The notes under the pieces were generated by a model. It saw nothing but the letters and a program-made list of their open reading frames with translations. It searched no databases and had not been told where the DNA came from. Source: Ustilago trichophora (lineage: Eukaryota; Basidiomycota; Ustilaginomycetes; Ustilaginales; Ustilaginaceae). Taken from it: a stretch of 64,000 bases of DNA. Within the stretch, counting starts at the first letter, position 1. Each line of letters begins with the position of its first letter. The translations under genes and the position numbers were made by a program. The DNA lies in the NCBI GenBank assembly GCA_900323505.1, contig OOIN01000027.1:62001-126000 (forward strand). The letters are read 5' to 3'. Of this stretch, positions 50,033 through 60,621 are shown one piece after another.

Positions 50033-50925
50033 GGCGGTCTGTTATCTGTGTGTGGACCAGCATAGCCGAAACCCCTACACGCAACAAAGGGCCGTCGCCG
50101 CTTCTCTCTTGAACTTGAACTCGATCCGTCGCTCCGCCAGCTATTCCGATGATTTTGTCAAAAAACTACTGTACTCGCAATGATGCTGTATCGCAGATGA
50201 CCCTACGATGACAACATGGCCGTGAGAAAGGGGACTGGTTCAAAGTTTCAGGTCGGAGCAACCGGTCAAGTTGAATCTCTCTCCCCTCTCTCTCTCTCTT
50301 TTTCGTGATGGCTACGCTGGGCAAATTTGCTTCCAACACAAAATCAAGCCACGCCGACGGTAGACGGAGCACCCGCCCAGCGGAGAACGGCATCTCCGAC
50401 AACCATATCAGAGAGATTTGGATGTGACCGCCATATGAGAACATCTTATTATCGGTCATCAAGGTGTTCAGAGTGTGCATTGCATGTGCACATTGGATCC
50501 ACGTTATGTTGCCGTTGCTGTAACTATGCTACTGTTTTTTTGTGTGTTGATGCATGTGCAATTAGACCAAGGCCAAATCTCGTCAACGCTGTCTTTTGCC
50601 TTGCCTGATCAACGAGATTCTTTGGTGAGATGAGCCGTGCTTCCAAACACTTGGAAATCGGGCTTTGCCTCCATCATCATCATCTGAGGCAGCTCGAGTT
50701 TCGAATTTCGCGATTGGGCTGGGACATAGAGAACATGCACACGCGCCTGTCTAAGTTAACCTTTTTTTTCCGTTTGAAATTGGGTGGGGAACTTGGTCTG
50801 ACTCTGTTTTTGGCTGCTGCTGCTGCTGCTTTCCTTTCGCATCGCGCGGAGCCAAAGTTATTCACACGTTGGGCGCCATCGGCATGTCCGTCCATTTCTT
50901 GACGCTTCGGCTCCATCACATTTGA

Positions 50926-50955
50926 CGGTCACAGTCACAGTCACAACGGTCACAT
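50926..50955. repeat. GGTCACA/TCACAG direct repeats
   Basis: Three TCACAG-like units flanked by two CGGTCACA copies, about 380 bases upstream of the F-box start; possible factor-binding cluster. Confidence 0.6.
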
Positions 50956-51330
50956 TTCTGGCCAATCCTTATACTTTGTCGTGATCTCGACCTTTCGATT
51001 CACTCTTCTCTTCACTCTATCACACTGTGATCACACATCGGTTGCGGCAACTCCGACAACGTTCCCGACGTCGCAGTCAGTCATCAGTTGCTCAGCATCG
51101 CAAGAATCGCCAGCTACACCATACTTCTCCACCACCATCATCACCTGGTATCGATCAAGCTAACAACTCATCGCTCAGACGCCAGATTTAGCACACTCTT
51201 TCTTCTTCCCATTAGCATCCTCCTCAATCCGACTTACAAGTATCGCTCGCTTCGTTCTCATCACCACAACCGCCGTTACAGTCTGGAGCTGCGTGGGCGT
51301 CAAGCGCAGTCGCATCGCATCAGCTCCACC

Positions 51331-54300
51331 ATGAGCATCTCTCCGCGCCATCGCGCCATCAGTCCACCCACTCCTGCCCCATCACCTCAGCCCGACTTGC
51401 ATACATCCATCCGGCTCGCCAACAATGCAGCAGCAGTAGCCGCTGCAACCGCTTCGGCATCCCATCCCCCCTTTGTCGTTGACCCGCAGGATCCTTCCCA
51501 ACTCCTCAAGCACCTCTCGCTCATACTCCCACAGTATACCCAGTCGGCGCGATTCAAGCTCGTCTCTGAACTCGTCGATCTCTTCAGCGTCCGCGAGCTT
51601 GCTCACCTCTCTTCCGTCATCACTCCGAGGCTCAAAGTCGATTTCCTCTCGGCTCTCCCCATCGAAGTCAGTCTCAACATTCTCAGCTTTATCGACGACC
51701 CAAAGACGCTTGCTCGTGCCAGCTGCGTCAGCCGCTTCTGGAGGAGCTTGGTCAATGATGAGCATACTTGGAAGGTCATGTGCCTCAAGCACAAGTATCG
51801 CAGACGTGGCAGCAGCAACGCCGCCATTCACTCGCTCGACGATCGCCTCATGCGTTCCATCACTGCACCTTCGCTTGCTCACGCCCTCTCGACGTCACGC
51901 ATCACACCAGCCCCTGCTGCCTCCTCCTCCTCATCTGCCTTGATATCGCCCCAGACTACGAGGCCCACTGCCTCGAGCTCGCTTGGCGTCCTCCTCGAAC
52001 AACCGCTGCATCCCACTGCATCCAGTGAATACGCCGATCATGCAGACGACTTGAAAGATGAAGATGATGCTGCTGTGCTGGCATCTCTCTACCAGCGCTA
52101 CCGCGACCGCGGTCTTGATCCCTCGAATGCACTCCACGAGCTGCGCACTCTGCACGACCTCTTCCTCAGCAAGCAGGATGGCGCACATGGCGGCCTCAAC
52201 GAGACCATGTCCGAGGCCGACCTTACTTTCTATGCCCAGCTCGAAGAAATCGTCGAAGAGGAGAGTCGTGCCCGTTACGGCGACGAGCCCGTCCATGTTG
52301 ATGATGACGCTTTCGATGCCCTTCCATCCGCTGCCTCGAGGGTGCTGGCCACTCCCACTGACATCTCAGCCCCTTCTGCCTCGACTCACCTCGGCTGGTT
52401 GAGCGCGGGTCCTTCCACCACCGCCGCCGCTTCTCAGCAACCCAGGTCCATCGTTGCACCTTCTTCTCCCTCCGCATCTTCCAGCGTCCCGCATGCTATC
52501 AGTGGTCCCTACAGGACAGCCACCGGTCACCTCGACCGATTGAACGGCTGGCAGCAATCCACACCCGCTGCATTCACTACACCCCGCCCACATGATGCCG
52601 AGCGCGTTCACGACGCCCACTTGATCAACCATGATTCCGACGACGCCATGGACATGGACGATCAGGACGACCTCTCCTCTACCGTCGCCTCTTCTTCCGT
52701 GGGACCTGCGGGCGTTCGTCCTATTGGCCAGCCTCCAAATGCTCCCCTCTTGGCCTCCCTCCCTCATCAAGATTCGCCAACTGGGCGCTTCTCAGCATCA
52801 ACATTGGCATCCACAGCATCCCCATCTACCAATATCAGCACGGTAGCCAGGAGCAATGCGAGCGGCTCCTCTTTGGTCCCAGGTCCGCGCGACCCGCGCC
52901 GATCTCAAGGACTCCGCAACGCCAGGCAAGGTCGCAGGGGTTCTGCATCTGTTGACGAAGATGAGGCTACACCCGCAACGGGTCTGGGCCTGGGTGGCCC
53001 CTCCTTGTCTCGTTCTCCTGTGCAGGAACGCTCCTCCCACGCCGGTCCCTCGCGCCACTCCATCGCTTCGCCCTCTGCCGCGCATGTCCACCGTCACCGA
53101 TCCGCAAAGATGCCATTCAGTTACCGCACCCATTTCAAGATGGCCTACCTGACCGAGTCCAACTGGCGCAAAGGCGGTCGTCTTCAGACCCAGCACGTTT
53201 CTGCCGATGCTGGTCATGTCGTCACCAGCTTGGCCATTGACAGCGAGTGGATCGTCGTCGGCATGGCCAACTCCAAGATCCACGTCTTTAGCGCCGAGAC
53301 TGGTCTTTATGCGCATACGTTGCTCGGCCACGATGCGGGCGTCTGGTGCCTCACGCTCATCAGCCGTACCGGCAAAGGCAACAAGCACAGGGACGCAGCT
53401 GCCGCATCGGAACGAGGAAAAGGCAAGATGGTCATCACTGATCCCGAGGACGGTAGCGGTGGTAAGCCATACCAGGCTGCCGCGGACGGCGACCTCCGTC
53501 TGGTGCACCACGACCCACGCCCCGATGCCGCTGATGCGCTCTTGTCGCCTCCGTCCTCCTCGATCGAACTCGCCGAGGACGATGTGTTTGGCAGTCGCAG
53601 ATTGCCTTCCTCCACCGCCAGTACTCCAGCCTCGGGCAAAGCACGACAGACGTACGGTCATGGCGAGACGCTAGAATGGTTCCATAAAGCTCGTCGGGCT
53701 CTGCGACGTCAGCAAGGTGCCAGGAGGGCTGCAGCAGCAACGACAGTACCAACATCAGCATCAGCCGAGGGATCGCGCAGCCAACATAGTCTGCTCTTGG
53801 ACGACGGCTCGGGAGCCGGCGATTCGGATGCCGACTTGTCCATCCGTTCTGAAGGTCCATCTTTGGTGCATCGCGAACCGCGTTCTTCCAACCGTGCCCT
53901 TTCAGAGCGCGAGGAGGCCAGGGTCATTGCAGAGGCCGAGGCAGGCGCTATTCGAGACGCCGTGATGTCCGATGGCACTGGTCAGGTCCCTCCTGAGCTT
54001 GTCGAAAAGATCCGCCGCGATGGAGAAGCTGCAGCTGGCGACGCCGGTCAAGCTGGTGCTGGCCAGCGCACCCGTACTGCTTCTGCTTCTGCAGCTCATC
54101 TCACGGGCAATGCACTGGGCATGGGCAATCCATGCGGCAGCGTGCTCGGCTACGGCAACGAGGACGCCATCGTTGTCAGTGGCGGTTGCGATCGCGATGT
54201 GCGTGTCTGGGACCTGCGAACGGGAGAATGCAAGCACGTCTTGCGCGGCCACACTTCGACGGTGCGATGCCTTAAAGTGCTTGATGGAAAGCCAATTGCC

Positions 54301-54975
54301 GTGTCGGGATCGCGAGACTCGACGCTGCGTGTATGGAATGTTGAGACGGGCGAGCAACTGCACTTGCTCGCGGGACATCAGCACTCGGTGAGATGCATCG
54401 AAGTGGCTGGCAACAAGGTGGCATCCGGCAGTTACGATGGCACTTGCCGCGTTTGGGATCTCGACACGGGCCGATGTCTGCATACGTTGCGTGGCCACAT
54501 TCACTACATCTATGCAGTCGCTTTTGACGGCAAGCGAGTTGCGACAGGTTCGCTCGACTCGACGGTACGAGTCTGGTCGGCAGAGACCGGCGAATGCCTG
54601 GCGCTCTTCCAAGGGCACACGTCGCTGGTCGGTCAACTGCAGCTGCTGGACAACACGTTGGTCACCGGTGGCTCGGATGGACGTGTGATCGTCTTCAGTC
54701 TCAAGACGTACGAGTGCCTGCACCGCCTCTGCGCTCACGACAACTCGGTGACGTGCCTTCAGTTTGACGATCGATACATTATCACTGGTGGCAACGATGG
54801 ACGGGTCAAACTGTGGGATTTCAATACGGGCAAGTTTATTCGCGAGATCTGCGAGCCATGCGAGCAGGTATGGAAAGTGAGCTACCGAGACGACAAGGTG
54901 GTGGTTCTCTGCAAGCGTGGCGAAAAGACTTGTATGGATGTCATCACTTTCCGTCCCGCAGCCGACGAGATGTGA
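51331..54975 (+). CDS. F-box/WD40 protein, Cdc4/Fbw7-type SCF receptor
   Basis: 1,214 aa from the ATG at 51331. An F-box (about 104-150, DFLSALPIEVSLNILSFIDD, then CVSRFWRSLVNDEHTWK) follows a helical region. A Ser/Pro/Ala-rich linker runs to about 590. WD40 repeats start with VTSLAIDSEWIVVGM (about 625). After the first blades there is a low-complexity insert (about 680-940). The rest of the propeller (943-1203) is regular, with RVWDLRTGEC, LRVWNVETGEQ, CRVWDLDTGRC and VRVWSAETGEC. The F-box binds Skp1 and the propeller binds phosphodegrons, so it should direct ubiquitination of phosphorylated regulators such as cell-cycle inhibitors. The choice between Cdc4/Fbw7 and Met30-like is inferred from blade sequences. 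The length is unusual. Confidence 0.9.
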   Translation: MSISPRHRAISPPTPAPSPQPDLHTSIRLANNAAAVAAATASASHPPFVVDPQDPSQLLKHLSLILPQYTQSARFKLVSELVDLFSVRELAHLSSVITPRLKVDFLSALPIEVSLNILSFIDDPKTLARASCVSRFWRSLVNDEHTWKVMCLKHKYRRRGSSNAAIHSLDDRLMRSITAPSLAHALSTSRITPAPAASSSSSALISPQTTRPTASSSLGVLLEQPLHPTASSEYADHADDLKDEDDAAVLASLYQRYRDRGLDPSNALHELRTLHDLFLSKQDGAHGGLNETMSEADLTFYAQLEEIVEEESRARYGDEPVHVDDDAFDALPSAASRVLATPTDISAPSASTHLGWLSAGPSTTAAASQQPRSIVAPSSPSASSSVPHAISGPYRTATGHLDRLNGWQQSTPAAFTTPRPHDAERVHDAHLINHDSDDAMDMDDQDDLSSTVASSSVGPAGVRPIGQPPNAPLLASLPHQDSPTGRFSASTLASTASPSTNISTVARSNASGSSLVPGPRDPRRSQGLRNARQGRRGSASVDEDEATPATGLGLGGPSLSRSPVQERSSHAGPSRHSIASPSAAHVHRHRSAKMPFSYRTHFKMAYLTESNWRKGGRLQTQHVSADAGHVVTSLAIDSEWIVVGMANSKIHVFSAETGLYAHTLLGHDAGVWCLTLISRTGKGNKHRDAAAASERGKGKMVITDPEDGSGGKPYQAAADGDLRLVHHDPRPDAADALLSPPSSSIELAEDDVFGSRRLPSSTASTPASGKARQTYGHGETLEWFHKARRALRRQQGARRAAAATTVPTSASAEGSRSQHSLLLDDGSGAGDSDADLSIRSEGPSLVHREPRSSNRALSEREEARVIAEAEAGAIRDAVMSDGTGQVPPELVEKIRRDGEAAAGDAGQAGAGQRTRTASASAAHLTGNALGMGNPCGSVLGYGNEDAIVVSGGCDRDVRVWDLRTGECKHVLRGHTSTVRCLKVLDGKPIAVSGSRDSTLRVWNVETGEQLHLLAGHQHSVRCIEVAGNKVASGSYDGTCRVWDLDTGRCLHTLRGHIHYIYAVAFDGKRVATGSLDSTVRVWSAETGECLALFQGHTSLVGQLQLLDNTLVTGGSDGRVIVFSLKTYECLHRLCAHDNSVTCLQFDDRYIITGGNDGRVKLWDFNTGKFIREICEPCEQVWKVSYRDDKVVVLCKRGEKTCMDVITFRPAADEM

Positions 54976-55384
54976 TCGTCGTTTTGTGCTCGGTTTAATT
55001 TGGTTTGGGATCGCATTTCGTGTTTACTGTATGGTTTTTCCTGTTCGTCTCCATCATTCGCATTTTCCTTCATTCTCAATTGACAAAGCAATGGCAATCA
55101 GCTAAGTTAGAGGGCTGAAAAGCAAAGTGTCTGCAGTGCAAGAATGAACCAATGAATATGATTGCACGAGATCGAGATCGTGTGGTTGCTGACAAGGGGG
55201 TTGGGCCCTCATCTCAGCCAACTCACATTGTACAGCTAGGTTTTGATAAGTTGACCGTTTGTGTTTCTCTTATGTGTGCACACCTCACTTTATACAAACA
55301 AGAATAAGTTGGATGCTTGGATGTGATTGCGGGGTGGACGAGCATGTTCGAGCGAAACGACGAGCGTGGTGTGATGGAGCAAGA
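54976..55384. other. Convergent intergenic region F-box/PUS1
   Basis: T-rich 3' sequence; no gene. Confidence 0.6.
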
Positions 55385-57184
55385 TCAACCCTCGTACTCG
55401 TCCAACTCTTTCCCCTTTTTGCCGTATGCTTCTTGATCCTCTTCCTCCTCCTCTTCTTCTTCGCGTTGGTGGTCATTTTGCGACTTGTGCGTCGTTCCAT
55501 TCTCGCCATCCTGACCTGCACCGTTCCTACGCTTCAACTGATCCCTATGAAATTCGCCAACCTTAACGATGGCCTTTGGAGGAATGACACCCTTTGGATT
55601 CAAAAATTCGAAATCTGGACCCTGAAAAACATCCAAATAGTTCAACCATTTTCCAAACTCATTCGTCTCCTCTTCCGTCGCTATGATTCGATCATAGATC
55701 CACTCCTGTTTGAACTTCTCCATGAGTTCGGTATGCGGTTCGTACGTGATGGATTCTCGAAGTTCGTCCTGAAGCGAGGAGGATTTCCCCGCTTCCGATT
55801 GCGACTGATCTTGAGGCTTCTCTTGCTTGGATTCCGAAATGGCGGGTGCTTTCTTGCGAATCAGCTTGGAAATCTTGTCATTGTTGTTGCGAATCCTGCT
55901 GTTGTAAGCATCGAAAATAGGCCGTTCCAACAACAACCCCAACCCAGGTGCTTTCGGAATATGTACCCGTGCAGGTCCAAAACATTCCTCCACCAACCCT
56001 TCCCCAGCTCCCGTCCTACCAACCAGAACCAACAATCCAATCATCTTTCGTATCTGATGCAGCATAAAGCTCTGTCCGTGAAATTTGATGCTGACCCACT
56101 CGACATCCTTGATGAGTGTAGGCTCGGAGATGGTAAGAGCCTTCATAAAGCGTTGACAGGATCGATCTCGGAATTCTTTGCCAACGGTGAAGTTGTGGTA
56201 GTTGTGCGAGCCGAGATAGCGTGCAAAGATGGAACGGATTCGAGCGAGAGTGGTGGGAGACAGGCGGTAGGCTTTTTTGGCGGCGATATCGGTGGAGAAG
56301 TCGTGAGTTGTACCGTGAGATGTCCAAAAGGGATGGCTGAGCACTTCGTCAAGTCCCACTTTAAGCTCTTCAGAGGAAGCAGAGGGGTTGGCCTCGCGAA
56401 GTTTAGACACTTCTTCATCCCTCATCCTCGTCAACATCTCGTACATGCTCGAACCAGGTTTAGGGGGGATGAAAACGTAGGTGGGTAAGAGATACTCGTA
56501 CATCCTACTGTCGCAACTCTGTCGAGCGTTGAAACCGTTTTGAACCCTTGTGATGCCCCAGATTCGAATAAACTCTGGCAAGAGAGTGTTGACCTTGTCC
56601 ACCAGTGTCTCGCCTTGTTTGAGACCCGCAGGTTCGAGGATGAGTTTGAGCGAGAGAAGGTTGCCAGCTGCATGAACACCTCGATCGGTACGTGCGGCTC
56701 GTTGAAGACCGACCTTGTTAGGGTTGACGGCGTTGTCCGAGGAAACGGCACCGGCGGTGCAGAATGCGTCGAAAATGTCGCCTTCGATGGTCTTGACGCC
56801 AGGGTTGATCTGAAGACCGGAATAGCCAATACCGCAGTAACCGAATTTGACCGCTACTTTGCGCTTGGGAAGACGATCGGAGGAGGAGGAGGAGGAGGAG
56901 GAGGAGGAGGAGGATTCGTTGGGCTCGGATCGGGAGGAGGAGGAAGAGTCTTCAGCACGACCAGTTCCACGACGATCGCGACGCTCCCATTTCTTCTTTC
57001 CGCCGTCTTGCTTGTTGGCGGAGTTGTCGAAGCGAGCACGCTTGGCATTGGATCCTTCTTGAGTGCTCTCTGCAGGAACAGCAGCGGTGGGAGGCTCGGT
57101 GGATTCAAGCTCGCGCTTTGCCGGTCTCACCTCGTCACTGCAGACAGCAGCAGCGGCGACTTCTTGAGAAAGACGCTCGGTCAT
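55385..57184 (-). CDS. PUS1: tRNA pseudouridine synthase Pus1
   Basis: 599 aa from the first in-frame ATG (57184). A Lys/Arg/Ser-rich N-terminal third includes KRARFDNSANK, a likely nuclear signal. The TruA-type catalytic domain starts with KVAVKFGYCGIGYSGLQ. The catalytic Asp lies in ARTDRGVHAAG at about residue 166, and MLHQIRKMIGLLV is the conserved C-terminal motif. Pus1 makes pseudouridine at several tRNA positions and in U2 snRNA. The C-terminus is acidic (eight Glu). The frame stays open upstream of 57184 to a stop at 57533-57535 without any ATG. It encodes a presequence-like stretch from 57424 (see finding). A good polypyrimidine tract and CATCGCAG at 57428-57435 suggest a possible 3' splice site, so an upstream exon is another explanation. 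Confidence 0.9.
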   Translation of the reverse strand: MTERLSQEVAAAAVCSDEVRPAKRELESTEPPTAAVPAESTQEGSNAKRARFDNSANKQDGGKKKWERRDRRGTGRAEDSSSSSRSEPNESSSSSSSSSSSSDRLPKRKVAVKFGYCGIGYSGLQINPGVKTIEGDIFDAFCTAGAVSSDNAVNPNKVGLQRAARTDRGVHAAGNLLSLKLILEPAGLKQGETLVDKVNTLLPEFIRIWGITRVQNGFNARQSCDSRMYEYLLPTYVFIPPKPGSSMYEMLTRMRDEEVSKLREANPSASSEELKVGLDEVLSHPFWTSHGTTHDFSTDIAAKKAYRLSPTTLARIRSIFARYLGSHNYHNFTVGKEFRDRSCQRFMKALTISEPTLIKDVEWVSIKFHGQSFMLHQIRKMIGLLVLVGRTGAGEGLVEECFGPARVHIPKAPGLGLLLERPIFDAYNSRIRNNNDKISKLIRKKAPAISESKQEKPQDQSQSEAGKSSSLQDELRESITYEPHTELMEKFKQEWIYDRIIATEEETNEFGKWLNYLDVFQGPDFEFLNPKGVIPPKAIVKVGEFHRDQLKRRNGAGQDGENGTTHKSQNDHQREEEEEEEEDQEAYGKKGKELDEYEG

Positions 57185-57836
57185 ACTGGCTATTTTGGCA
57201 AGCTTTTCCTCGACGGTGTCGGAGTAGAGAACTGTGCGTTGAACCGGGATGCGTTGGCCTTTGCCTATTCCGAGGGCGATGAACCAATCCTTTGGCGAGT
57301 GGACGGTGGTAGTACGAGCCGAAGTGTGGAAGAGAAGCGAGGAGTGAAGATGGCGGCAGAAGGGAGTGGAAGCTGCACGCCACAGTGCTGTTTGGATGAG
57401 AGAGGTGATTTTGACCGATGACACGGGCTGCGATGGATGATGGAGAAGGAGGAGGAGGATGAAGAAGAAGAAGAAGAAGAAGAAGAAGAAAAGAGATGCA
57501 CATTTTTTACATGTAGAGAATAAAATATGGAGTTAGAAATCGGTGATGTTGTGAAGAAAACAATCGGCGATGTGAGAAGAAAGAAGCGAGAAGAACGAGA
57601 AAAAAAAAAAAAATGTTTTTGGGCAGGCACTTTGACAGTGTGAAATGGCGCAAGTGTACAAAGATGGAGAAAGAAAGCGGAGAGATTTGATTTTTCTTGT
57701 GGCCGTCACACTTTTGTCAGCGCTCTTTCACAATCACACGACCAACCAACATTCTCTCTCTTGTGCGCTTTCTCTGTTTTGGTTCTTCTTGATCCCATCA
57801 CCACATTGACCCAAAGAGGAAGAGCTTGCTTCCATC
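57185..57836. other. Divergent region PUS1/DnaJ-TPR
   Basis: The left part (57185-57427) is probably the coding 5' extension or an exon of PUS1. A (GAA)n/(GGA)n purine tract spans 57445-57490, and an A13 run is near 57600. Confidence 0.5.
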
Positions 57837-59621
57837 ATGGCTTCCACGTCCCGTCCCACCTCGCCTACCGAGGACGGCGACAAACCAAACACCATGAACG
57901 GCCACATCAACGGCAACGGCAACGGCAAAGGCAACGGCGCTGAAGCCTCCTCCTCGTCTTCCAATACTGCCGCTGCACCCAAAGAACCAACACAACAAGA
58001 TAAGCAACAAGCGCAGCAACTCAAGACCCAAGGCAACCAGCTTTTCTCAGCAAAGGAATACTCCAAAGCCATCGATGCCTTCACTCGCGCCTACGAACTT
58101 GATCCCTCCGACTCGACCTTCCTCACCAACCGTGCTGCTGCCAAAATGAGCCTCAAGATGTACAAGTCTGCGCTCTCGGATTGCCAGCTTGCAAAGGATG
58201 TCCAGGCCAAGCAGTCGCCCGATGGTGTGGCTCAACCTAAGACGCTCATTCGTCTCGCAAGGTGTCATTTGTATCTCGGTAACCCATCGGGCGCTCTCTC
58301 GGTACTCAACCCTGTCGTCAGCTCATCCGCACTCGACGATGCGACCCTGAAGCAGGCCACGCAGCTCCAGAAGCAGGCCAACAGCGTCGCAGACCACCTT
58401 GCATCCTTCCAGAGTCTCTCCGCTCAGAAGGACTGGAGCGTCGCTGGATTCGCCCTCGACCAGGCCCAACAGTATGCAGGTATCTCGGAAAGCGACGTCC
58501 CCCTCACATGGCGCATCATGCGTGCCACCGTCCACTTGCACAAGAACAACCTCGACCAAGCCAACAGCGTCGTTGCTGATGCTCTCCGTGCCGACTCTAG
58601 CAACCCAGAAGCGCTCCTCGTTCGCGCTCGTATCCTTCTTGCCAAAGGAGACATTGCCAAAGCCGTCGCGCACTGTCAAGCTGCTCTCCGATCCGATCCT
58701 GAACAGTCTGGCGCCCGAGATCTCCTCAAGAAATGCCGTCGACTCGAAGCAAAGAAAGAAGAAGGCAACACAGCCTTCAAAGCGGGCGACAACGCCGCTG
58801 CCGTCGAACGATTCACCGAAGCGCTCAACCTCGCCGATGACAACTCGGATCGCGATGGTCCCGCACAAGGCTTCAAAGCCATCCTCTATTCCAACCGAGC
58901 CACTGCCAACTCGAAGAACGGCGATCACGAAGCTGCCATTTCCGACTGTGATGCTGCTCTTCAACTCGACTCTGGCTACATCAAAGCGCTCCGTACGCGC
59001 GCTCGAGCCCTCCTCGCCACGGAAAAGTACGAAGAAGCCGTTCGCGATTTCAAAAAGGCTCTCGAAGAAGCTTCGGTTTCCGGAGGGCGTGAAGCTGAGC
59101 AGTTGCAGCGCGAGTTGCGCTCGGCCGAAATCGACCTTAAGCGCAGCAAGAAGAAGGACTACTACAAGATTCTCAACGTCACCAAGACCGCCTCGGAGAG
59201 CGAGATCAAGAAGGCCTATCGCAAAGAGAGCCTCAAACATCACCCGGATAAGGGTGGTGATGAGGAGAAGTTCAAACTCTGTTCAGAGGCCTATGCGGTG
59301 CTGACGGATGAGAATAAGAGGAGGAGGTACGATGCAGGTGCCGATGACTTGGAGCATGATGCTATGCCTGGATTCGGCGGTATGGGAGGCATGGGCGGGG
59401 GCGTTGAAGTGAATTTGGCCGATCTATTCGCCGGTGGTGGTATGGGTGGTATGGGTGGTATGGGCGGTATGGGCGGTATGGGCGGTGGCTTTGGAGGAGG
59501 AATGGGCGGCGGAATGGGGGGCTTCCCGATGGGAGGGATGGGCGGAATGGGAGGCGGCTTCCCAGGTGGCCAACGAAGAGGAGGAGGTGCACGACCTCCA
59601 CCGGGCTTCCACTTTGGCTGA
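57837..59621 (+). CDS. DnaJ/TPR co-chaperone (DNAJC7/Tpr2-like)
   Basis: 594 aa from the ATG at 57837. Low-complexity start ([10 protein letters not shown]), then three blocks of tetratricopeptide repeats (about 60-430), e.g. [20 protein letters not shown] and [20 protein letters not shown]. The J domain (about 441-505) reads [21 protein letters not shown] with the HPD motif in LKHHPDKGG. The tail is Gly/Met-rich (GGMGGM repeats). This order of TPRs before a C-terminal J domain matches DNAJC7, which moves clients between Hsp90 and Hsp70 in the cytosol. The Gly/Met tail resembles class B DnaJ linkers and is not typical of human DNAJC7. Confidence 0.92.
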   Translation: MASTSRPTSPTEDGDKPNTMNGHINGNGNGKGNGAEASSSSSNTAAAPKEPTQQDKQQAQQLKTQGNQLFSAKEYSKAIDAFTRAYELDPSDSTFLTNRAAAKMSLKMYKSALSDCQLAKDVQAKQSPDGVAQPKTLIRLARCHLYLGNPSGALSVLNPVVSSSALDDATLKQATQLQKQANSVADHLASFQSLSAQKDWSVAGFALDQAQQYAGISESDVPLTWRIMRATVHLHKNNLDQANSVVADALRADSSNPEALLVRARILLAKGDIAKAVAHCQAALRSDPEQSGARDLLKKCRRLEAKKEEGNTAFKAGDNAAAVERFTEALNLADDNSDRDGPAQGFKAILYSNRATANSKNGDHEAAISDCDAALQLDSGYIKALRTRARALLATEKYEEAVRDFKKALEEASVSGGREAEQLQRELRSAEIDLKRSKKKDYYKILNVTKTASESEIKKAYRKESLKHHPDKGGDEEKFKLCSEAYAVLTDENKRRRYDAGADDLEHDAMPGFGGMGGMGGGVEVNLADLFAGGGMGGMGGMGGMGGMGGGFGGGMGGGMGGFPMGGMGGMGGGFPGGQRRGGGARPPPGFHFG

Positions 59622-60142
59622 TCGCCATCGCACGTCTGAAGCAATGTATTCTACACGAATCTCACACCTTTGTCTCGCACACACAGCAGCAGCAGTAGTA
59701 ATCGTACGGCGACATTGTTTCTCACACACTCGAGCTGATCGAATACGAATTGAGATGCTATTCCTTCGACCTGCCCACCTGAACATCTCCAAGGCTCGTT
59801 CGGATTTTGCTTGCCGAATACACTCGACGGTCTTGTGATTATCCTGTCCGACATGGCGTTGTCTGAGCCAGGCTTGGCCGTGTCTGGCTAACTACTGGCT
59901 GGATTGTTCAAGAGGCCACAATACAGTGACTGCGCAATTTGATGGACGCGCGTCGCTCTCACAACGCACACACCTCTGTGCACGAGACCCTCTTTTCGTC
60001 TTATCTCCACAATCTAAAGCAAATCCGTACAAGCCGCCAATGAGGAGCCTTTTGAAACTTGGATCTGGCGTGTGGAGCCGCAAGGCAGGGCGTTTTGTGT
60101 TGTCTGGTGTCCGTGGAGGAGAATTTTCTAGCCGAAAAAAAA

Positions 60143-60155
60143 CCCCCCCCCCCCC
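60143..60155. repeat. Poly(C) run, 13 C
   Basis: Follows an A8 run. Confidence 0.9.
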
Positions 60156-60536
60156 ATACTCGACATATGTATTTTCTCCGCTTCTGTTCTCCGTGGACAT
60201 CTGGTTACCTGCAAACGTCAAGATTTTGTGCAGCGGAAGCTCAACAAAACGCTTTTCTCCGGGCTTGCTTTGGTATGCTTTTGGCTCAAACACCGTTCCA
60301 TGTGGAGTCACTGTAGGTGTTGACAGGTGCATGTGGTTCGTTTTCGTTCCGCGGTTTTGGACAGCGGTTGGACTTATCGCCGCGTGGCCTTGGTTGGGAT
60401 CGACGTTCTTCGCTGGAGAGTGTGGAAAAAATGGCTTGGTCATCGATGCTGAGTGTTTGTCAAATGTGCGTTTACACTAGCGTTGGGGTTTTAGTATCGA
60501 GCTGAGCTTGATGCACACCAAAAAGAAAACATTGTG

Positions 60537-60542
60537 TATAAA
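60537..60542 (+). promoter_or_regulatory. TATA box of the second DHA2 transporter
   Basis: TATAAA about 80 bases upstream of the ATG at 60622. Confidence 0.5.
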
Positions 60543-60621
60543 TGGAGCTCACATCGAATGTCGTTCAGTTCGGTTGGGTCATCACTTCCTCATCAGCCTT
60601 CACATTGTACTTACCGACAAC

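Larger units (their letters stand above)
49088..51330. other. 2.2 kb divergent intergenic region TF/F-box gene
   Basis: No supported gene. It holds a (GAT)n stretch (about 49300-49330), a GTAC palindrome, an A-rich CAAAAA array, a CT tract near 50285 and a TCACAG repeat. The last 250 bases are pyrimidine-rich and likely the F-box mRNA leader; the frame is open there but leader-like. Confidence 0.6.
59622..60621. other. 1 kb intergenic region
   Basis: Contains a C13 run (60143-60155) and overlapping open frames of about 184 codons on both strands (59892-60480). Neither has family resemblance or codon-like composition I trust; not called. Confidence 0.5.

Noticed and set aside
59892..60480. 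Overlapping 184-codon frames on both strands
   Set aside because: No family resemblance, and interrupted by A8/C13 homopolymers; chance frames most likely.
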